NCBI RefSeq assembly: GCF_000181495.1
Contig: NZ_ABCF01000007.1
Location: 1-64,000, forward strand
Length of the DNA: 64,000 bases
DNA from: Bacillus sp. SG-1
GTDB lineage: Bacteria; Bacillota; Bacilli; Bacillales; Bacillaceae_B
Reading direction: 5' to 3'
In this document: positions 16,624 to 25,249 of the stretch, piece by piece
Numbering within the stretch: position 1 is the stretch's first letter
How the letters are laid out: every line of letters starts with the position of its first letter
Made by a program: the position numbers and the translations under genes
The notes under the pieces: generated by a model
Database searches by the model: none
What the model saw: only the letters and a program-made list of their open reading frames with translations
What the model was told of the DNA's origin: nothing

Positions 16624-17295
16624 TTGCAAAAACAAGTTAGAAAACTAACGGAAATGGCGATTGCCGGTGACCTCCCTGAAATTCATAAGTGGTACCAGGA
16701 ACACCGTGACATGACGCTTACAACAATAGATTTTTACGAAAAAATCTTAAAACCTGTTATGGAAAGAGTCGGCATACTTTGGGAAAGAAATAAGATTACA
16801 GTCGCAGAAGAACACCTGGCGACAGCAAGCATCGACTATCTCATGACCCAGCTCAGATACCAGCTCTTGCATCCGCAGTTTAAGAGGAATGCACCTTCCA
16901 TCCTTTTGTTTTGTCTTGAAGGCGAACAGCACTCCCTGGGCTTAAAAATGGTTTCCGATGTCTTCAGGGAAAATAAATGGAATGTTAAGTTTCTTGGATC
17001 GAGCGTACCAACTGAGGAAGTCATCAAAACCATTGATAAATGGGAACCTGATGCCATTGGAATCTCCTTGGCACTCACACCATTGATGCCCAAATTGAAA
17101 GAATGTATAAATTTGATTTATGAACTAGAGAAAGATATAGATATCTTCGTAGGGGGAAGAGTCGTATCCCTCTATAATCTTGAAGAGTTCGGGATAAACA
17201 ATGTCCATCTTTGTAATGATCTCAGGGATATTGAATCATTTGCCCTTAATGGATTGAACAAATCCCAACCAGTCACGCCTGAAGGTAAATTATAA
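16624..17295 (+). CDS. Stand-alone cobalamin-binding protein, CarH-like sensor region
   Basis: 223 residues made of a helical B12-cap domain and a Rossmann-type B12-binding domain, with no MerR helix-turn-helix in front. The cap has the light-sensor/methionine-synthase signature W53 followed by VAEEH (E62-E63-H64). The binding motif is E101-Q-H103-S-x-G, i.e. the usual DxHxxG with Asp replaced by Glu; H103 would be the lower cobalt ligand. I chose TTG at 16624, 8 bases after GGAG; an upstream GTG at 16615 overlaps that site. It overlaps the next gene by one base (TAATG). Role inferred: cobalamin or light sensor acting through its partner. Confidence 0.82.
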   Translation: MQKQVRKLTEMAIAGDLPEIHKWYQEHRDMTLTTIDFYEKILKPVMERVGILWERNKITVAEEHLATASIDYLMTQLRYQLLHPQFKRNAPSILLFCLEGEQHSLGLKMVSDVFRENKWNVKFLGSSVPTEEVIKTIDKWEPDAIGISLALTPLMPKLKECINLIYELEKDIDIFVGGRVVSLYNLEEFGINNVHLCNDLRDIESFALNGLNKSQPVTPEGKL

Positions 17296-17861
17296 TGGAA
17301 GAAATATATTATGTCCCTATCCCGTTTTTTATCCTGGATGCCAAGCTGAACATTCTTGAGTCCTCATCCAAAGGATCAAAATTGATGCAAGGGCCAAGTT
17401 TTCTCGATATGATTGAAGAGGAAAGTTCGACCAAGTTCTCGAAATATATTCATGGTCATTCCTCGGGATCAATAGAAATAAATATTAAATCAGGTGCAGT
17501 TATGCCTGAATTGTACGATGTGTATATACAGTTTATCGACTTTAATCAGCAATATTATGCAGCGCTCATCAGCAAGGCTCATAACTACTCTGACATCTCT
17601 ACTAAATTGGACCGAATTCAAAAGCAACTTTGGAACCCCAACCATGAGGAATCGTTTCAAAAACAGCTGCACCCAAGTTCCTTTCATTTGGACTCTGCGG
17701 CTGGTCAAATCCGCAAGCAGGAGAACGATATACTAGCAGCTATAAATCAGCTGAAAGAGTTGAAAGCTGCGTTGGAAAGTTTACCACCTGACAAGAAACA
17801 CCTGGTGGATCAATGCATCAGAATTGAAGAAACACTTAAAAATAATATAAAATTACATTAA
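17295..17861 (+). CDS. PAS-like protein with C-terminal helical region, partner of the B12 protein
   Basis: 188 residues. The first ~105 look like a PAS-type fold (YVPIPFFILDAKLNILESSS opening, a beta-rich stretch to ALISKAH), followed by a helical tail with coiled-coil character (ENDILAAINQLKELKAALES). No kinase, GGDEF or DNA-binding domain. Its ATG shares a base with the stop of the cobalamin-binding gene, implying translational coupling and a joint function. PAS assignment is tentative. It could act as the output or adaptor of the B12 sensor. Confidence 0.6.
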   Translation: MEEIYYVPIPFFILDAKLNILESSSKGSKLMQGPSFLDMIEEESSTKFSKYIHGHSSGSIEINIKSGAVMPELYDVYIQFIDFNQQYYAALISKAHNYSDISTKLDRIQKQLWNPNHEESFQKQLHPSSFHLDSAAGQIRKQENDILAAINQLKELKAALESLPPDKKHLVDQCIRIEETLKNNIKLH

Positions 17862-17885
17862 TCAATGAATCACGGAGGTAACCTT

Positions 17886-18458
17886 ATGTCACTTTTGAAT
17901 GATATTCTTACGTTTAATGAAAAATTTGTCTCCGAGAAAATGTATGAGTCTTACATCACGACAAAGTTTCCAGACAAGCGCCTCGTCATTTTGACCTGCA
18001 TGGATACCAGACTGGTTGAGCTGGTTACAAAAGCAATCAATATGAAAAACGGTGATGTAAAAATTGTCCGCAATGCCGGTGCAGTTGTCTCTCATCCGTT
18101 TGGAAGCATTATGAGAAGTCTATTACTTGCCGTTTATGAACTACAGGCTGATGAAGTATTGGTAATTGGCCATCATGATTGCGGAATGGGCGGACTGAAT
18201 GCTGAAAAAGTCAAAGCAAGCATGAAAGAAAGAGGCATCAGCGAAGATACTTTTGAAACCCTCGAGTATTCAGGAGTTAACCTGGATCAGTGGCTGACTG
18301 GTTTTTCAAGCGTTGAAGAAAGCGTCGCTCACAGTGTTGACATGATCAGAAACCATCCGTTAATGGATGGTGAAGTCCCTGTCCATGGACTCGTCATCGA
18401 CCCTTCTACTGGGAAACTGGACCTGGTTGCATCAGGATACGAAACCGCTGAAAAATAA
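17886..18458 (+). CDS. ytiB: Beta-class carbonic anhydrase (YtiB-like)
   Basis: Zinc enzyme interconverting CO2 and bicarbonate. 190 residues from the ATG at 17886, which has GGAGGT before it. Zinc ligands and the catalytic dyad are visible: C38-x-D40-x-R42 (TCMDTR) and H96 with C99 in GHHDCG. The NAG motif (RNAGAVV) is present at residue 63. It begins 24 bases after the PAS-like gene with no terminator between, so it probably belongs to the same transcript. Confidence 0.93.
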   Translation: MSLLNDILTFNEKFVSEKMYESYITTKFPDKRLVILTCMDTRLVELVTKAINMKNGDVKIVRNAGAVVSHPFGSIMRSLLLAVYELQADEVLVIGHHDCGMGGLNAEKVKASMKERGISEDTFETLEYSGVNLDQWLTGFSSVEESVAHSVDMIRNHPLMDGEVPVHGLVIDPSTGKLDLVASGYETAEK

Positions 18459-18466
18459 GGGAAATT

Positions 18467-18494
18467 AGAGCAGCCTCAATTGGGGCTGCTCTTA
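18467..18494 (+). terminator. Terminator after the carbonic anhydrase gene
   Basis: AGAGCAGCC / GGCTGCTCT stem; the tail TTATTATTT is only moderately T-rich. Confidence 0.75.
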
Positions 18495-18640
18495 TTATTT
18501 GTTGATTTTAAATTCCAGCCTGACTTGCCTATCTGGTTTTTTCCTGGTCCAGCCCCCCACTTATTCTTAATTAATCTGTACATACTTCTTTTCAATATGG
18601 GTATATATACAAGTAGCAGATGACCATGGAAAGGAGAATT

Positions 18641-18853
18641 ATGTTGGCTGAAGAATTGACTTTATATGTGAAGGAAGCTACAGAACGGGGAACCATACAA
18701 GAACTTGAGAACATCTTGCTGAAATTGAATGGTGTTGAAAGAGCATTGGTGGATACAGAGGATGGCGAAGTGAAGATCAGCTATGATGGAAGTCAGATTT
18801 CCCGCAAAGAAGTGGAAGAAAACATTCAGCAGAATGGATTTAGTGTTACTTAA
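18641..18853 (+). CDS. Small ferredoxin-like (HMA-type) protein lacking the metal motif
   Basis: 70 residues with the beta-alpha-beta pattern of heavy-metal-associated domains (LNGVERALVDTEDGEVKISYDG, then a helix ending in IQQNGFSVT), but the metal-binding CxxC of true HMA domains is absent. AAAGGAG lies directly upstream; the spacing fits ATG 18641 or the TTG three bases on. Function unknown; metal chaperoning is unlikely without the cysteines. Confidence 0.6.
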   Translation: MLAEELTLYVKEATERGTIQELENILLKLNGVERALVDTEDGEVKISYDGSQISRKEVEENIQQNGFSVT

Positions 18854-18939
18854 GAAAAGGAAACACGCAACCCATGTTGAAATACCACAAGAACAGGCCT
18901 GGCAGTTAACTATCTGCCAGAGCGCTGTCCATACAATAA

Positions 18940-18966
18940 AAAAGAATCCCGCGGGGATTCTTTTTT
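18940..18966. terminator. Bidirectional terminator
   Basis: AAAAAGAATCCC-CGCG-GGGATTCTTTTTT, A-run on the left and T-run on the right. Serves the 70-residue gene (plus) and the GyrI-like gene (minus). Confidence 0.9.
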
Positions 18967-19423
18967 ATTGTTTAACCGGAATATAGATATTTACTTTCAG
19001 TTCGTCTTCGTAAGGATCATACTGAGCCGGATATTCCTCAAGATGCTGGAGGATTTGCTGATCCAAACTGTACCCCTTCTCCTCTATCCAATCGTACAAA
19101 AGCTGGTAGGAATCCATGATCTCCAAGCCTTCATATGCCAAAAATGCATATGTATACGAAGGTACTTCAATAATTTCCAGACCATAACGGATTTCTTCAA
19201 TTTCACTTACTTCATGGCATATATAATAGGTCAATCCTCCGGTGAGATTATGATAAGATAATCCCTTTACAACCCCTGGGTCCACCTTGTACTGAATCCC
19301 ATCTCTAACTTCTTCTAACTTCGGAAAGAGTGTTGGGATACCGTCTTGAGCTTCCTCAAATGTTCCCTGCCATTTTAACCCGAGGGCTTTAAATCCTGCT
19401 TTTTTGATGATCTTTGGCTCCAT
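18965..19423 (-). CDS. GyrI-like/AraC effector-binding-domain protein
   Basis: 152-residue single-domain protein of the GyrI-like small-molecule-binding fold, as found at the C-terminus of BmrR-type regulators and as stand-alone proteins. Visible features: GLKWQGTFEEAQDGIPTLF near residue 15, the beta-strand GLEIIEVPSYTYAFLAYEG (residues ~81-99) and the terminal DELKVNIYIPVKQ strand. No DNA-binding domain. AAAAGGAG precedes the ATG. Likely binds hydrophobic ligands; ligand unknown. Confidence 0.78.
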   Translation of the reverse strand: MEPKIIKKAGFKALGLKWQGTFEEAQDGIPTLFPKLEEVRDGIQYKVDPGVVKGLSYHNLTGGLTYYICHEVSEIEEIRYGLEIIEVPSYTYAFLAYEGLEIMDSYQLLYDWIEEKGYSLDQQILQHLEEYPAQYDPYEDELKVNIYIPVKQ

Positions 19424-19541
19424 TTATTCTACTCCTTTTTTTATTTGAAATTTCTTCAAAAAAACTCTGGAAAATCCAGCTAATTTAATTTACAATTGAT
19501 TACTATTGTGTAAATTATCCTAGTTTGAGAGGGGTGAAAAT

Positions 19542-19994
19542 ATGACTATATACAGCTTATTAGTATTGATTCACATTGTTGCAGCCGTGGCAGGACTCGG
19601 AGCAAGCTTTGCGATGCCAGTCGTAATGAATTATCCAAAGAATTCTTCACAGGCTCGATTTTCTTTAGATGTTAATAAAAAAATCGAAGCTTTTGCCAAA
19701 TACGGAAGCCTCACATTATTAATTACCGGACTTATTATGGGCTTTATTTACCCATCCTTATTTAAAACAGGCTGGTACCTGGTATCACTGATCATTTATT
19801 TGGCAGTACAAGTAATCACAGCTGGAATCATGCCAAAGAAAATTGCTAAGATGACTGATATCATCGCTTCCCACAAGGAAGAAGATCTGCCTGACTCCTA
19901 TAAAGAGATCAATGGAAGCCTTCGTCCTTATAATATGATCTTACATACGTCAGCCGTTATCCTGATTATTTTAATGTCACTTAAACCATTTTAA
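19542..19994 (+). CDS. Four-helix membrane protein, DUF2269 family
   Basis: 150 residues with four membrane helices: 3-23, 52-70, 77-94 and 130-148. The first helix carries a conserved His (LIHIVAAVAGLGASF), as in DUF2269/YPO3373-type proteins related to cytochrome-like small membrane proteins. GAGGGGTG precedes the ATG. Monocistronic with its own terminator. Function unknown. Confidence 0.75.
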   Translation: MTIYSLLVLIHIVAAVAGLGASFAMPVVMNYPKNSSQARFSLDVNKKIEAFAKYGSLTLLITGLIMGFIYPSLFKTGWYLVSLIIYLAVQVITAGIMPKKIAKMTDIIASHKEEDLPDSYKEINGSLRPYNMILHTSAVILIILMSLKPF

Positions 19995-20004
19995 TTTTAT
20001 CAAC

Positions 20005-20037
20005 AGACCATGCAGTGAAATCATGGTCTGTTTTTTT
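20005..20037 (+). terminator. Terminator of the DUF2269 gene
   Basis: AGACCATG / CATGGTCT stem with T7. Confidence 0.88.
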
Positions 20038-20082
20038 ACACTCTTTCTTAGACATTGTTGTCTATGAAAAATAGTGCGGATT

Positions 20083-20135
20083 GTCGCTATATGTGCGCGA
20101 ATCAGCGGGGCGGTCGGAAGCGGCCGTTTAGCGAC
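20083..20135. repeat. GC-rich hairpin-forming segment
   Basis: GTCGCTA (20083-20089) and TAGCGAC (20129-20135) are exact inverses enclosing a 39-base GC-rich interior (GCGGGGCGGTCGGAAGCGGCC). Its composition differs sharply from its surroundings. It may be a repeat remnant. Confidence 0.4.
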
Positions 20136-20267
20136 GTACAGATTGTAAGCAGAAAACATTGGGTCAAACACGTTGAGATATCCGCCAAAAAATTCAGCTT
20201 GTTCGTGCATTTTCATGACACCACTTTCACATTTGTTTCATATTGTAGTGAGAAGGAGGTGGTTGTT

Positions 20268-20555
20268 TTGCTGTCGCGCATAAAATGGCTGTCTTTCTCT
20301 ATTGAAGCACTCCTAGCGCTGCCTATCTTTGGAAGTGTCACTTCTGAACTGATGCCCTTTTTTCTTTGTTTCGTTGCCGTCTGGCATGGATGTGTATTAA
20401 TGGTTTCAAAATCCGAAGATCAACCGATACTTGGAAGTGCATTTGGGGTCATTGCTTCTTTTACAAACTTCTTTCCGTATGTAAGGATTGTCGCCCACGC
20501 TGTCACTGCATTCATCCTTTACTTAGAAATTAAAAAAGCTCCAGGCATGGAGTGA
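20268..20555 (+). CDS. Small membrane protein, unknown
   Basis: 95 residues with about three hydrophobic segments (FSIEALLALPIFGSVTSEL, LMPFFLCFVAVWHGCVLMV, and FPYVRIVAHAVTAFILYLEI). The frame extends upstream to 20055, but AAGGAGGT (20253-20260) stands 7 bases before the TTG at 20268, which I take as the start. No family recognised. Confidence 0.6.
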   Translation: MLSRIKWLSFSIEALLALPIFGSVTSELMPFFLCFVAVWHGCVLMVSKSEDQPILGSAFGVIASFTNFFPYVRIVAHAVTAFILYLEIKKAPGME

Positions 20556-20588
20556 TACTTGAGCCGGACCGCGCAGACGACCCGGCTC

Positions 20589-21155
20589 TTATTTCTTTTC
20601 TTTTACCACATGATCCTCTATCTTAACCGTCTCATCCATAACGGCATATAAGGACCTGCCCAGATATAGCGGAATGGACAACTTCTCAAAATCGGGAAGC
20701 CCCTTTTCATTAAAAAGTTTCTCATCACGGTAGAACGTAGTGATTTCTGCGGTGAACCAGTCGTGGTCTCCATAAGAATTAACATCAATGGTTTTACATT
20801 CGTAAACTACATAGGCCTCTTTTAAAATTGGAGCATTTGTCGTTTTTCCCCGTTCAAACTCCATCTTCCCTGCCTTGAATTTATTCAGATCACTGCCGGA
20901 GTACACTCCCGCTTCCTGAATGAAATCTGCATATTGAGCAGGCAGGAAATTAATTGCAAATTCACCTGCCTCCTTCAGCAGTTGATATGTATGTCTTTCC
21001 CTTCCTATCGCCACACCATAAATCGGCGGTGTATAAGATATATAAGAATGCCAGCCCGCCGCCATAATATTATCTTCCCCATTATGGGAGACTGTGACCA
21101 AAGCCACCATCCCTGGATAACTGTGCATCACCGTCTTCTCCTGAATCGTTCTCAT
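20589..21155 (-). CDS. Flavin reductase-like (FMN-binding split-barrel) protein
   Basis: 188 residues of the flavin reductase-like/DIM6-NTAB family. Visible: GMVALVTVSHNGEDNIMAAGWHS near residue 16, then YISYTPPIYGVAIG and EFAINFLPAQYA, the usual FMN-contact blocks. I chose the ATG at 21155, 8 bases after GGAGG; the frame could also open 27 bases earlier. It probably binds FMN and reduces it or a bound substrate with NAD(P)H. Monocistronic and convergent with the gene on its left. Confidence 0.82.
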   Translation of the reverse strand: MRTIQEKTVMHSYPGMVALVTVSHNGEDNIMAAGWHSYISYTPPIYGVAIGRERHTYQLLKEAGEFAINFLPAQYADFIQEAGVYSGSDLNKFKAGKMEFERGKTTNAPILKEAYVVYECKTIDVNSYGDHDWFTAEITTFYRDEKLFNEKGLPDFEKLSIPLYLGRSLYAVMDETVKIEDHVVKEKK

Positions 21156-21370
21156 CACCATCACCTCCCCCACTATTATCACACACTTCAGAAATCTCTG
21201 TCACTTGTCGAGTCGTTATTTATGTTCCTTTTAGCTTCCCTGTCAAATAAAATTCATCGCGGCAAATCACCTTCACCCACATACGGATGATATTTCCTCA
21301 AATATTATTTCCTGTGAAGCGCAATATAGAGTTGAGTATGTGTTCGAATGTTCTTGAAGGAGGATTTTTT

Positions 21371-22630
21371 ATGAGCAATGCTGGATGCGGACCTGGCAAC
21401 GGCAGTCAAAGTCAGAGCGGCGATGCCGGGAAAGGGGATTTGAAATGGTGGCAGCTGTCCCTGATGGGTGTCGGTTGTACCATCGGAACTGGATATTTTT
21501 TAGGTTCAAGCATTGGAATCAAAAATACCGGTCCATCCATCGTTTTTGCATTTATCTTAGCGGCGGTCGGGACTTATATTGTTTTTAATCTGCTGGCAAA
21601 GATGACAGCTGAAGACCCGCAAGAGGGTTCATTCTGTTACTATGCCGATAAAGCTTATGGAAAATGGGCTGGTTTCAGCTGCGGCTGGAATTACTGGGCA
21701 TCGAATATATTGATTATGGGAAGCCAGTTGATGGCCCTGTCACTTCTCTCTCAATTTTGGTTCGAAAAGGTCCCCCTGTGGGTGTTTGCCGCGGGCTATG
21801 CCATCCTTTCCATCTTTGTGGTTTTGCTCGGAACGAAAGGGTTCGACAAAGTCGAGGATATCCTTGCAATCATAAAAACGGCGGCCATCGTCATGTTTAT
21901 CATTCTTGCAGCTGCCGTCTATTTTGGCATGTTAAAGGGTGGCGGAAACAAGCCTGAGTTCCCTTCCTCTGCAGGAAAACTGTTCCCGGAAGGTTTCAAG
22001 GGGTTCTGGTCCTCATTGATTTATGCCTTCTATGCCTATGGGGGAATTGAAGTCATAGGCCTAATGGCGATGCAACTGAAAAAGAAAGAGGATGCACCTA
22101 AAGCCGGAAAAATCATGCTTATCGTGCTGATGATCATTTATGTACTTTCCTTGGCACTGACGGTCCTGCTCGTCTCGGTTGATAAATTCACTCCCGATGA
22201 GAGTCCGTTCGTCACCGCTCTCGCGGGCAGCAACCTTGATTTCTTTCCTCACGTTTTCAATGGAGCGATTATCATAGCAGGCTTTTCCGCTATGACTGCA
22301 GCCCTGTTTGGAGTGACAAACCTGCTTGTAACTATGGCTAAAGATGAAAATGCGCCAAAGCTTTTTTCTAAAAAAATCAAGAAATTTAAAGAACTGCCGC
22401 TCCCTTCCCTGGGCCTTGCGGCTGCCGGATTACTCTTGTCCGTCATTACAGCCCTGATCGTCCCGGGCAAGATCTATGAATACATTACAACAGCTGCCGG
22501 TATATTGATTTTGTATAACTGGGCATTCATCATCATTTCTGCCTTTAAGATTCTGGAGAATAAGATTACCGGAAAGCTTCTGGCTGTATTTGGGATGTTG
22601 CTGATTCTTGCAGCCGTCACAGTACTTTAA
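21371..22630 (+). CDS. Amino-acid permease (APC family)
   Basis: Membrane transporter of 419 residues with about 12 helices. The first helix has the APC motif GVGCTIGTGYFLGSSIGI (about residues 36-53) and the block NWNYWASNIL-type region follows near residue 110. The ~24-residue N-terminal tail is Gly/Ser-rich and starts with Cys-containing SNAGCGPGNG. AAGGAGG precedes ATG 21371; the longer frame from 21287 has no ribosome-binding site. The stop overlaps the start of a 37-residue ORF (TAATG). Substrate not determinable. Confidence 0.88.
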   Translation: MSNAGCGPGNGSQSQSGDAGKGDLKWWQLSLMGVGCTIGTGYFLGSSIGIKNTGPSIVFAFILAAVGTYIVFNLLAKMTAEDPQEGSFCYYADKAYGKWAGFSCGWNYWASNILIMGSQLMALSLLSQFWFEKVPLWVFAAGYAILSIFVVLLGTKGFDKVEDILAIIKTAAIVMFIILAAAVYFGMLKGGGNKPEFPSSAGKLFPEGFKGFWSSLIYAFYAYGGIEVIGLMAMQLKKKEDAPKAGKIMLIVLMIIYVLSLALTVLLVSVDKFTPDESPFVTALAGSNLDFFPHVFNGAIIIAGFSAMTAALFGVTNLLVTMAKDENAPKLFSKKIKKFKELPLPSLGLAAAGLLLSVITALIVPGKIYEYITTAAGILILYNWAFIIISAFKILENKITGKLLAVFGMLLILAAVTVL

Positions 22631-22743
22631 TGGATAAAGAAATCCGGCTCGGCTTCTTTATCAGCCTCATGCTTGTCGCCCTGATCGCCATCGCCTCCTT
22701 TATCATGAAGAGAAAAATGGGACAAAGAAAACATCAGCAGTAG
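22630..22743 (+). CDS. 37-residue single-span membrane peptide, coupled to the permease
   Basis: ATG at 22630 shares its A with the TAA of the permease. The peptide is MDKEIRLGFF followed by a hydrophobic helix (ISLMLVALIAIASFIM) and a basic end (KRKMGQRKHQQ), so it should sit in the membrane with the tail inside. Translational coupling and topology suggest an accessory subunit of the permease; inferred only. Confidence 0.55.
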   Translation: MDKEIRLGFFISLMLVALIAIASFIMKRKMGQRKHQQ

Positions 22744-22788
22744 ATAAAGCTGGCTCATTCAGATACTCTGAGAGCAGCTTTATATTTA

Positions 22789-23400
22789 TCACAGCGCGTG
22801 TTGATGCGTATATACTGCTGTGTGCGATCGGCGACATCATTTCCAGATGTGCTGACATGGTTTGACTGTCTCAAAGCGATGAACAGTTCATCCGCAATCT
22901 CTGATTGGTTTTACGTTCGGCCATGAGCAGCAGGATCTCCATCTCCTGTTGGTCAATTCTTCATGAGGCAGCGCCATGTTTTTGCCTCTCATTTTCAGCA
23001 TCATCTTTCCCGTTACCTCGGGCTCCAGGACAGTCTGGCCCTGATAGGTGGAACGGACAGCATCGGCGATTTCACTTGCCTTGGAAGTTTTAAGCATATA
23101 ACTCGTTGCACCTGCTTCCAAAGCCGGATACACTTTATCATCATCAAGGAAGCTGGTTACAATGATGATTTTGGCTTCCGGCCATTTCTCTATAATCCGG
23201 CGGGTAGCTTCGATGCCATCCATTTCTTTCATAACGAGGTCCATCAAAATGATATCAGGTTTATGCTGGAGAGCCAGATCAATGGCCGCACTGCCATCAT
23301 CCGCTTCTGCCACCACCTCGATATCCGGCTGGGCCGTCAAGTAGGAAGAGACCCCTATTCTTACCATTTCATGATCATCAACAAATAGAACTCTTATCAT
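22789..23400 (-). pseudogene. liaR: Response regulator LiaR, frame-broken in its DNA-binding domain
   Basis: The receiver domain is intact (D8-D9, phospho-acceptor D54 in ILMDLVMKEMDG, K104). After about residue 151 (near 22945) the frame is lost and stops at 22888. In the shifted phases the LuxR-type HTH can still be read: MEILLLMAE, KTNQ, IADELFIAL, TV, HVS, DVADRTQ, and a terminal YTHQHAL-stop at 22789. I count at least six single-base losses, each shortening a short run (for example AGGGAG to AGGAG, CAGGAG to CAGAG, AAG to AG). Either the gene is a recent pseudogene or this 150-base stretch has consensus errors. Overlaps liaS by 4 bases. Confidence 0.85.
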
Positions 23401-24443
23401 TCTTTATCACCCTCTGTTTCCACCATTGGAACTTTCACTTCAAGTCTCGTTCCTTTGTTCGGGACACTGACTATCTTTAAGGAACCGCCGATTTCAAGGG
23501 CACGCTCCTGCATATTCTGTAAGCCGTATGACCCTGTTTTCTCTAATTCACTGTCAAAGCCGATTCCATCATCCATCACCCTCAATATGACAAGTGAGTC
23601 TCTTTTAATTAAGAGGACTTCCAGTGAATTGGCTTTGGAATGTCTTAATGTATTCGAGACAGACTCCTGCAAAATCCGAAAAAGATGGTCTTCTATCCCT
23701 TTATCCAAGGAGATTTCCTCTATCTTCCACTCCACTTCCATCGGCACCTTATTGTTTAATTCCACTAAAAGCTCTTTAATTCCTTCATGAAGGGTCTTCC
23801 CTTTTAAGGCAGCCGGCCGCAGATGCAGCAGGAGTGCCCTCATTTCGAGCTGGGATTGGTGAATCATCCCTTCAACCATTTTCAACTGTTTCGATTCTGT
23901 TGGAGTCGAGGTGCCGCTTTTCGATTCTGTAATCGCAGACATCATCATAGAAGCTGCGAACAATTGCTGGCTGACCGAATCATGCAGTTCCCTTGCGAGC
24001 CGGTTTCTTTCTTGAGAGACAATTTCCTGAATCCGTTTCTCCTGTTCTTCTGCTTTTTCATTGACCAGCTTTTGTGATTGCTTTGTCCTTTTATTGATTT
24101 GTTCCTGCACTTTTATGAGGCCGTTCCAAACTCCTGATAATTCTGCCACGTTAAACAATTTACCGCGCTCAAGTAGACGTCCCTGATCTAAATCCATAAT
24201 GCCTGATTGAATCTCAATTAACTTTTTCCTCAGGGGCAGGGCTGTCCAGATGCCTCCTGATAACCCAATAAGGGCCGTTATAAAGGGGATATAGACAACC
24301 AATGGGATATCCATGATTTCCTTTTTGATAAAAAACTGCCAATCCGGGAAGGGGAATATAAAAGCAAAAATAGCTGTTAATACAACCAATAAAACAAGTG
24401 ATATCGTAAGGCTGAAGAGAACCTGGCGCTTAAGAATACTCAT
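23397..24443 (-). CDS. liaS: Sensor histidine kinase LiaS (VraS-like)
   Basis: Membrane histidine kinase of the envelope-stress LiaFSR system that senses damage at the lipid II cycle. 348 residues: two membrane helices (about 9-30 and 47-68) with a very short extracellular loop, a HAMP-like linker, then a HisKA_3 domain with the phospho-acceptor H154 in RLARELHDSVSQQLF and an HATPase domain (LQESVSNTLRHSKA, DDGIGFD, GSYGLQNMQERA). Overlaps liaF by 4 bases and liaR by 4 bases, so translation is coupled. Confidence 0.93.
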   Translation of the reverse strand: MSILKRQVLFSLTISLVLLVVLTAIFAFIFPFPDWQFFIKKEIMDIPLVVYIPFITALIGLSGGIWTALPLRKKLIEIQSGIMDLDQGRLLERGKLFNVAELSGVWNGLIKVQEQINKRTKQSQKLVNEKAEEQEKRIQEIVSQERNRLARELHDSVSQQLFAASMMMSAITESKSGTSTPTESKQLKMVEGMIHQSQLEMRALLLHLRPAALKGKTLHEGIKELLVELNNKVPMEVEWKIEEISLDKGIEDHLFRILQESVSNTLRHSKANSLEVLLIKRDSLVILRVMDDGIGFDSELEKTGSYGLQNMQERALEIGGSLKIVSVPNKGTRLEVKVPMVETEGDKE

Positions 24444-25171
24444 ACTCTTTTAACCTCGAGATCTCCCACAGCCAAAGTTGTAATGATTTTAACTTTCTGT
24501 GGAGCATGATCATATCCGCTTGTCTGATAAAAAACGGACTGGTTGAAGGATCTCGGTTCCATACTGTCAAAAATCGTGATGGCCCCGGCCAAGCCATTAT
24601 GATGAACGCTTACTTCAATATCATATGGTACGAGGATTACAATATTCCCAAGCACATGACGGACCGAAATGACGGAAGTTCCTTTTGGGAGCACCGTATT
24701 CCCCAAGTCGATGACGGTATCACCCACCCCTCCCTGGATATTGATATCATTCCATTCATACACATGTTCAGGTGTCTGCTGGCGGCCGAACCAGACATTC
24801 TGCAGGCTGGCCTTCTTAATATAAACAGGCTCTTCTCCATCATCGAAAGTCTGCTTGACTCCAGGTTCAATCACGGTTGGATATTTTTTAGATTGGGCAA
24901 ATCTTAGGATGATCATCACCAAGAGAGCGAGCAAAAATAACCGGAAAGCCATTGTGTTCAGAATGGTCAGCGATAGGCTGATGATTCCAAACCAGAACAG
25001 TATTTTCCCTGATGTACGGGGAAGCCTTTTTCTCCCTAAATATATGCATCCCAAGGTTATGAACAGAAAGAAAACCACTCCCCCATCGTAAAAGAACATT
25101 TCAAACAGCAGCATGATGATGCCGATCAGTAGAATCCAGCTGAACCTATCCGTCCTGAATTTGTTTAACAT
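24440..25171 (-). CDS. liaF: LiaF-type inhibitor of the LiaRS system
   Basis: 243-residue membrane protein: about four N-terminal helices (to residue ~90), then a soluble C-terminal domain rich in beta strands (NINIQGGVGDTVIDLGNTVLPKGTSVISVRHVLGNIVI) that is typical of LiaF/DUF2154. In B. subtilis LiaF keeps LiaS inactive until stress. GAGGAGG precedes the ATG. Located between liaH and liaS, as in other Bacillaceae. Confidence 0.9.
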   Translation of the reverse strand: MLNKFRTDRFSWILLIGIIMLLFEMFFYDGGVVFFLFITLGCIYLGRKRLPRTSGKILFWFGIISLSLTILNTMAFRLFLLALLVMIILRFAQSKKYPTVIEPGVKQTFDDGEEPVYIKKASLQNVWFGRQQTPEHVYEWNDINIQGGVGDTVIDLGNTVLPKGTSVISVRHVLGNIVILVPYDIEVSVHHNGLAGAITIFDSMEPRSFNQSVFYQTSGYDHAPQKVKIITTLAVGDLEVKRV

Positions 25172-25249
25172 GGGGGAATCCTCCTCTCAATTTTTGTGTT
25201 CGCAACTACCCTTAAGCTATCATTTTTTATTCTCAACATCATAACTTCC

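Noticed and set aside
19977-20216. 79-codon minus-strand frame
   Set aside because: Covers a terminator and a GC-rich hairpin, has no ribosome-binding site, and resembles no protein.
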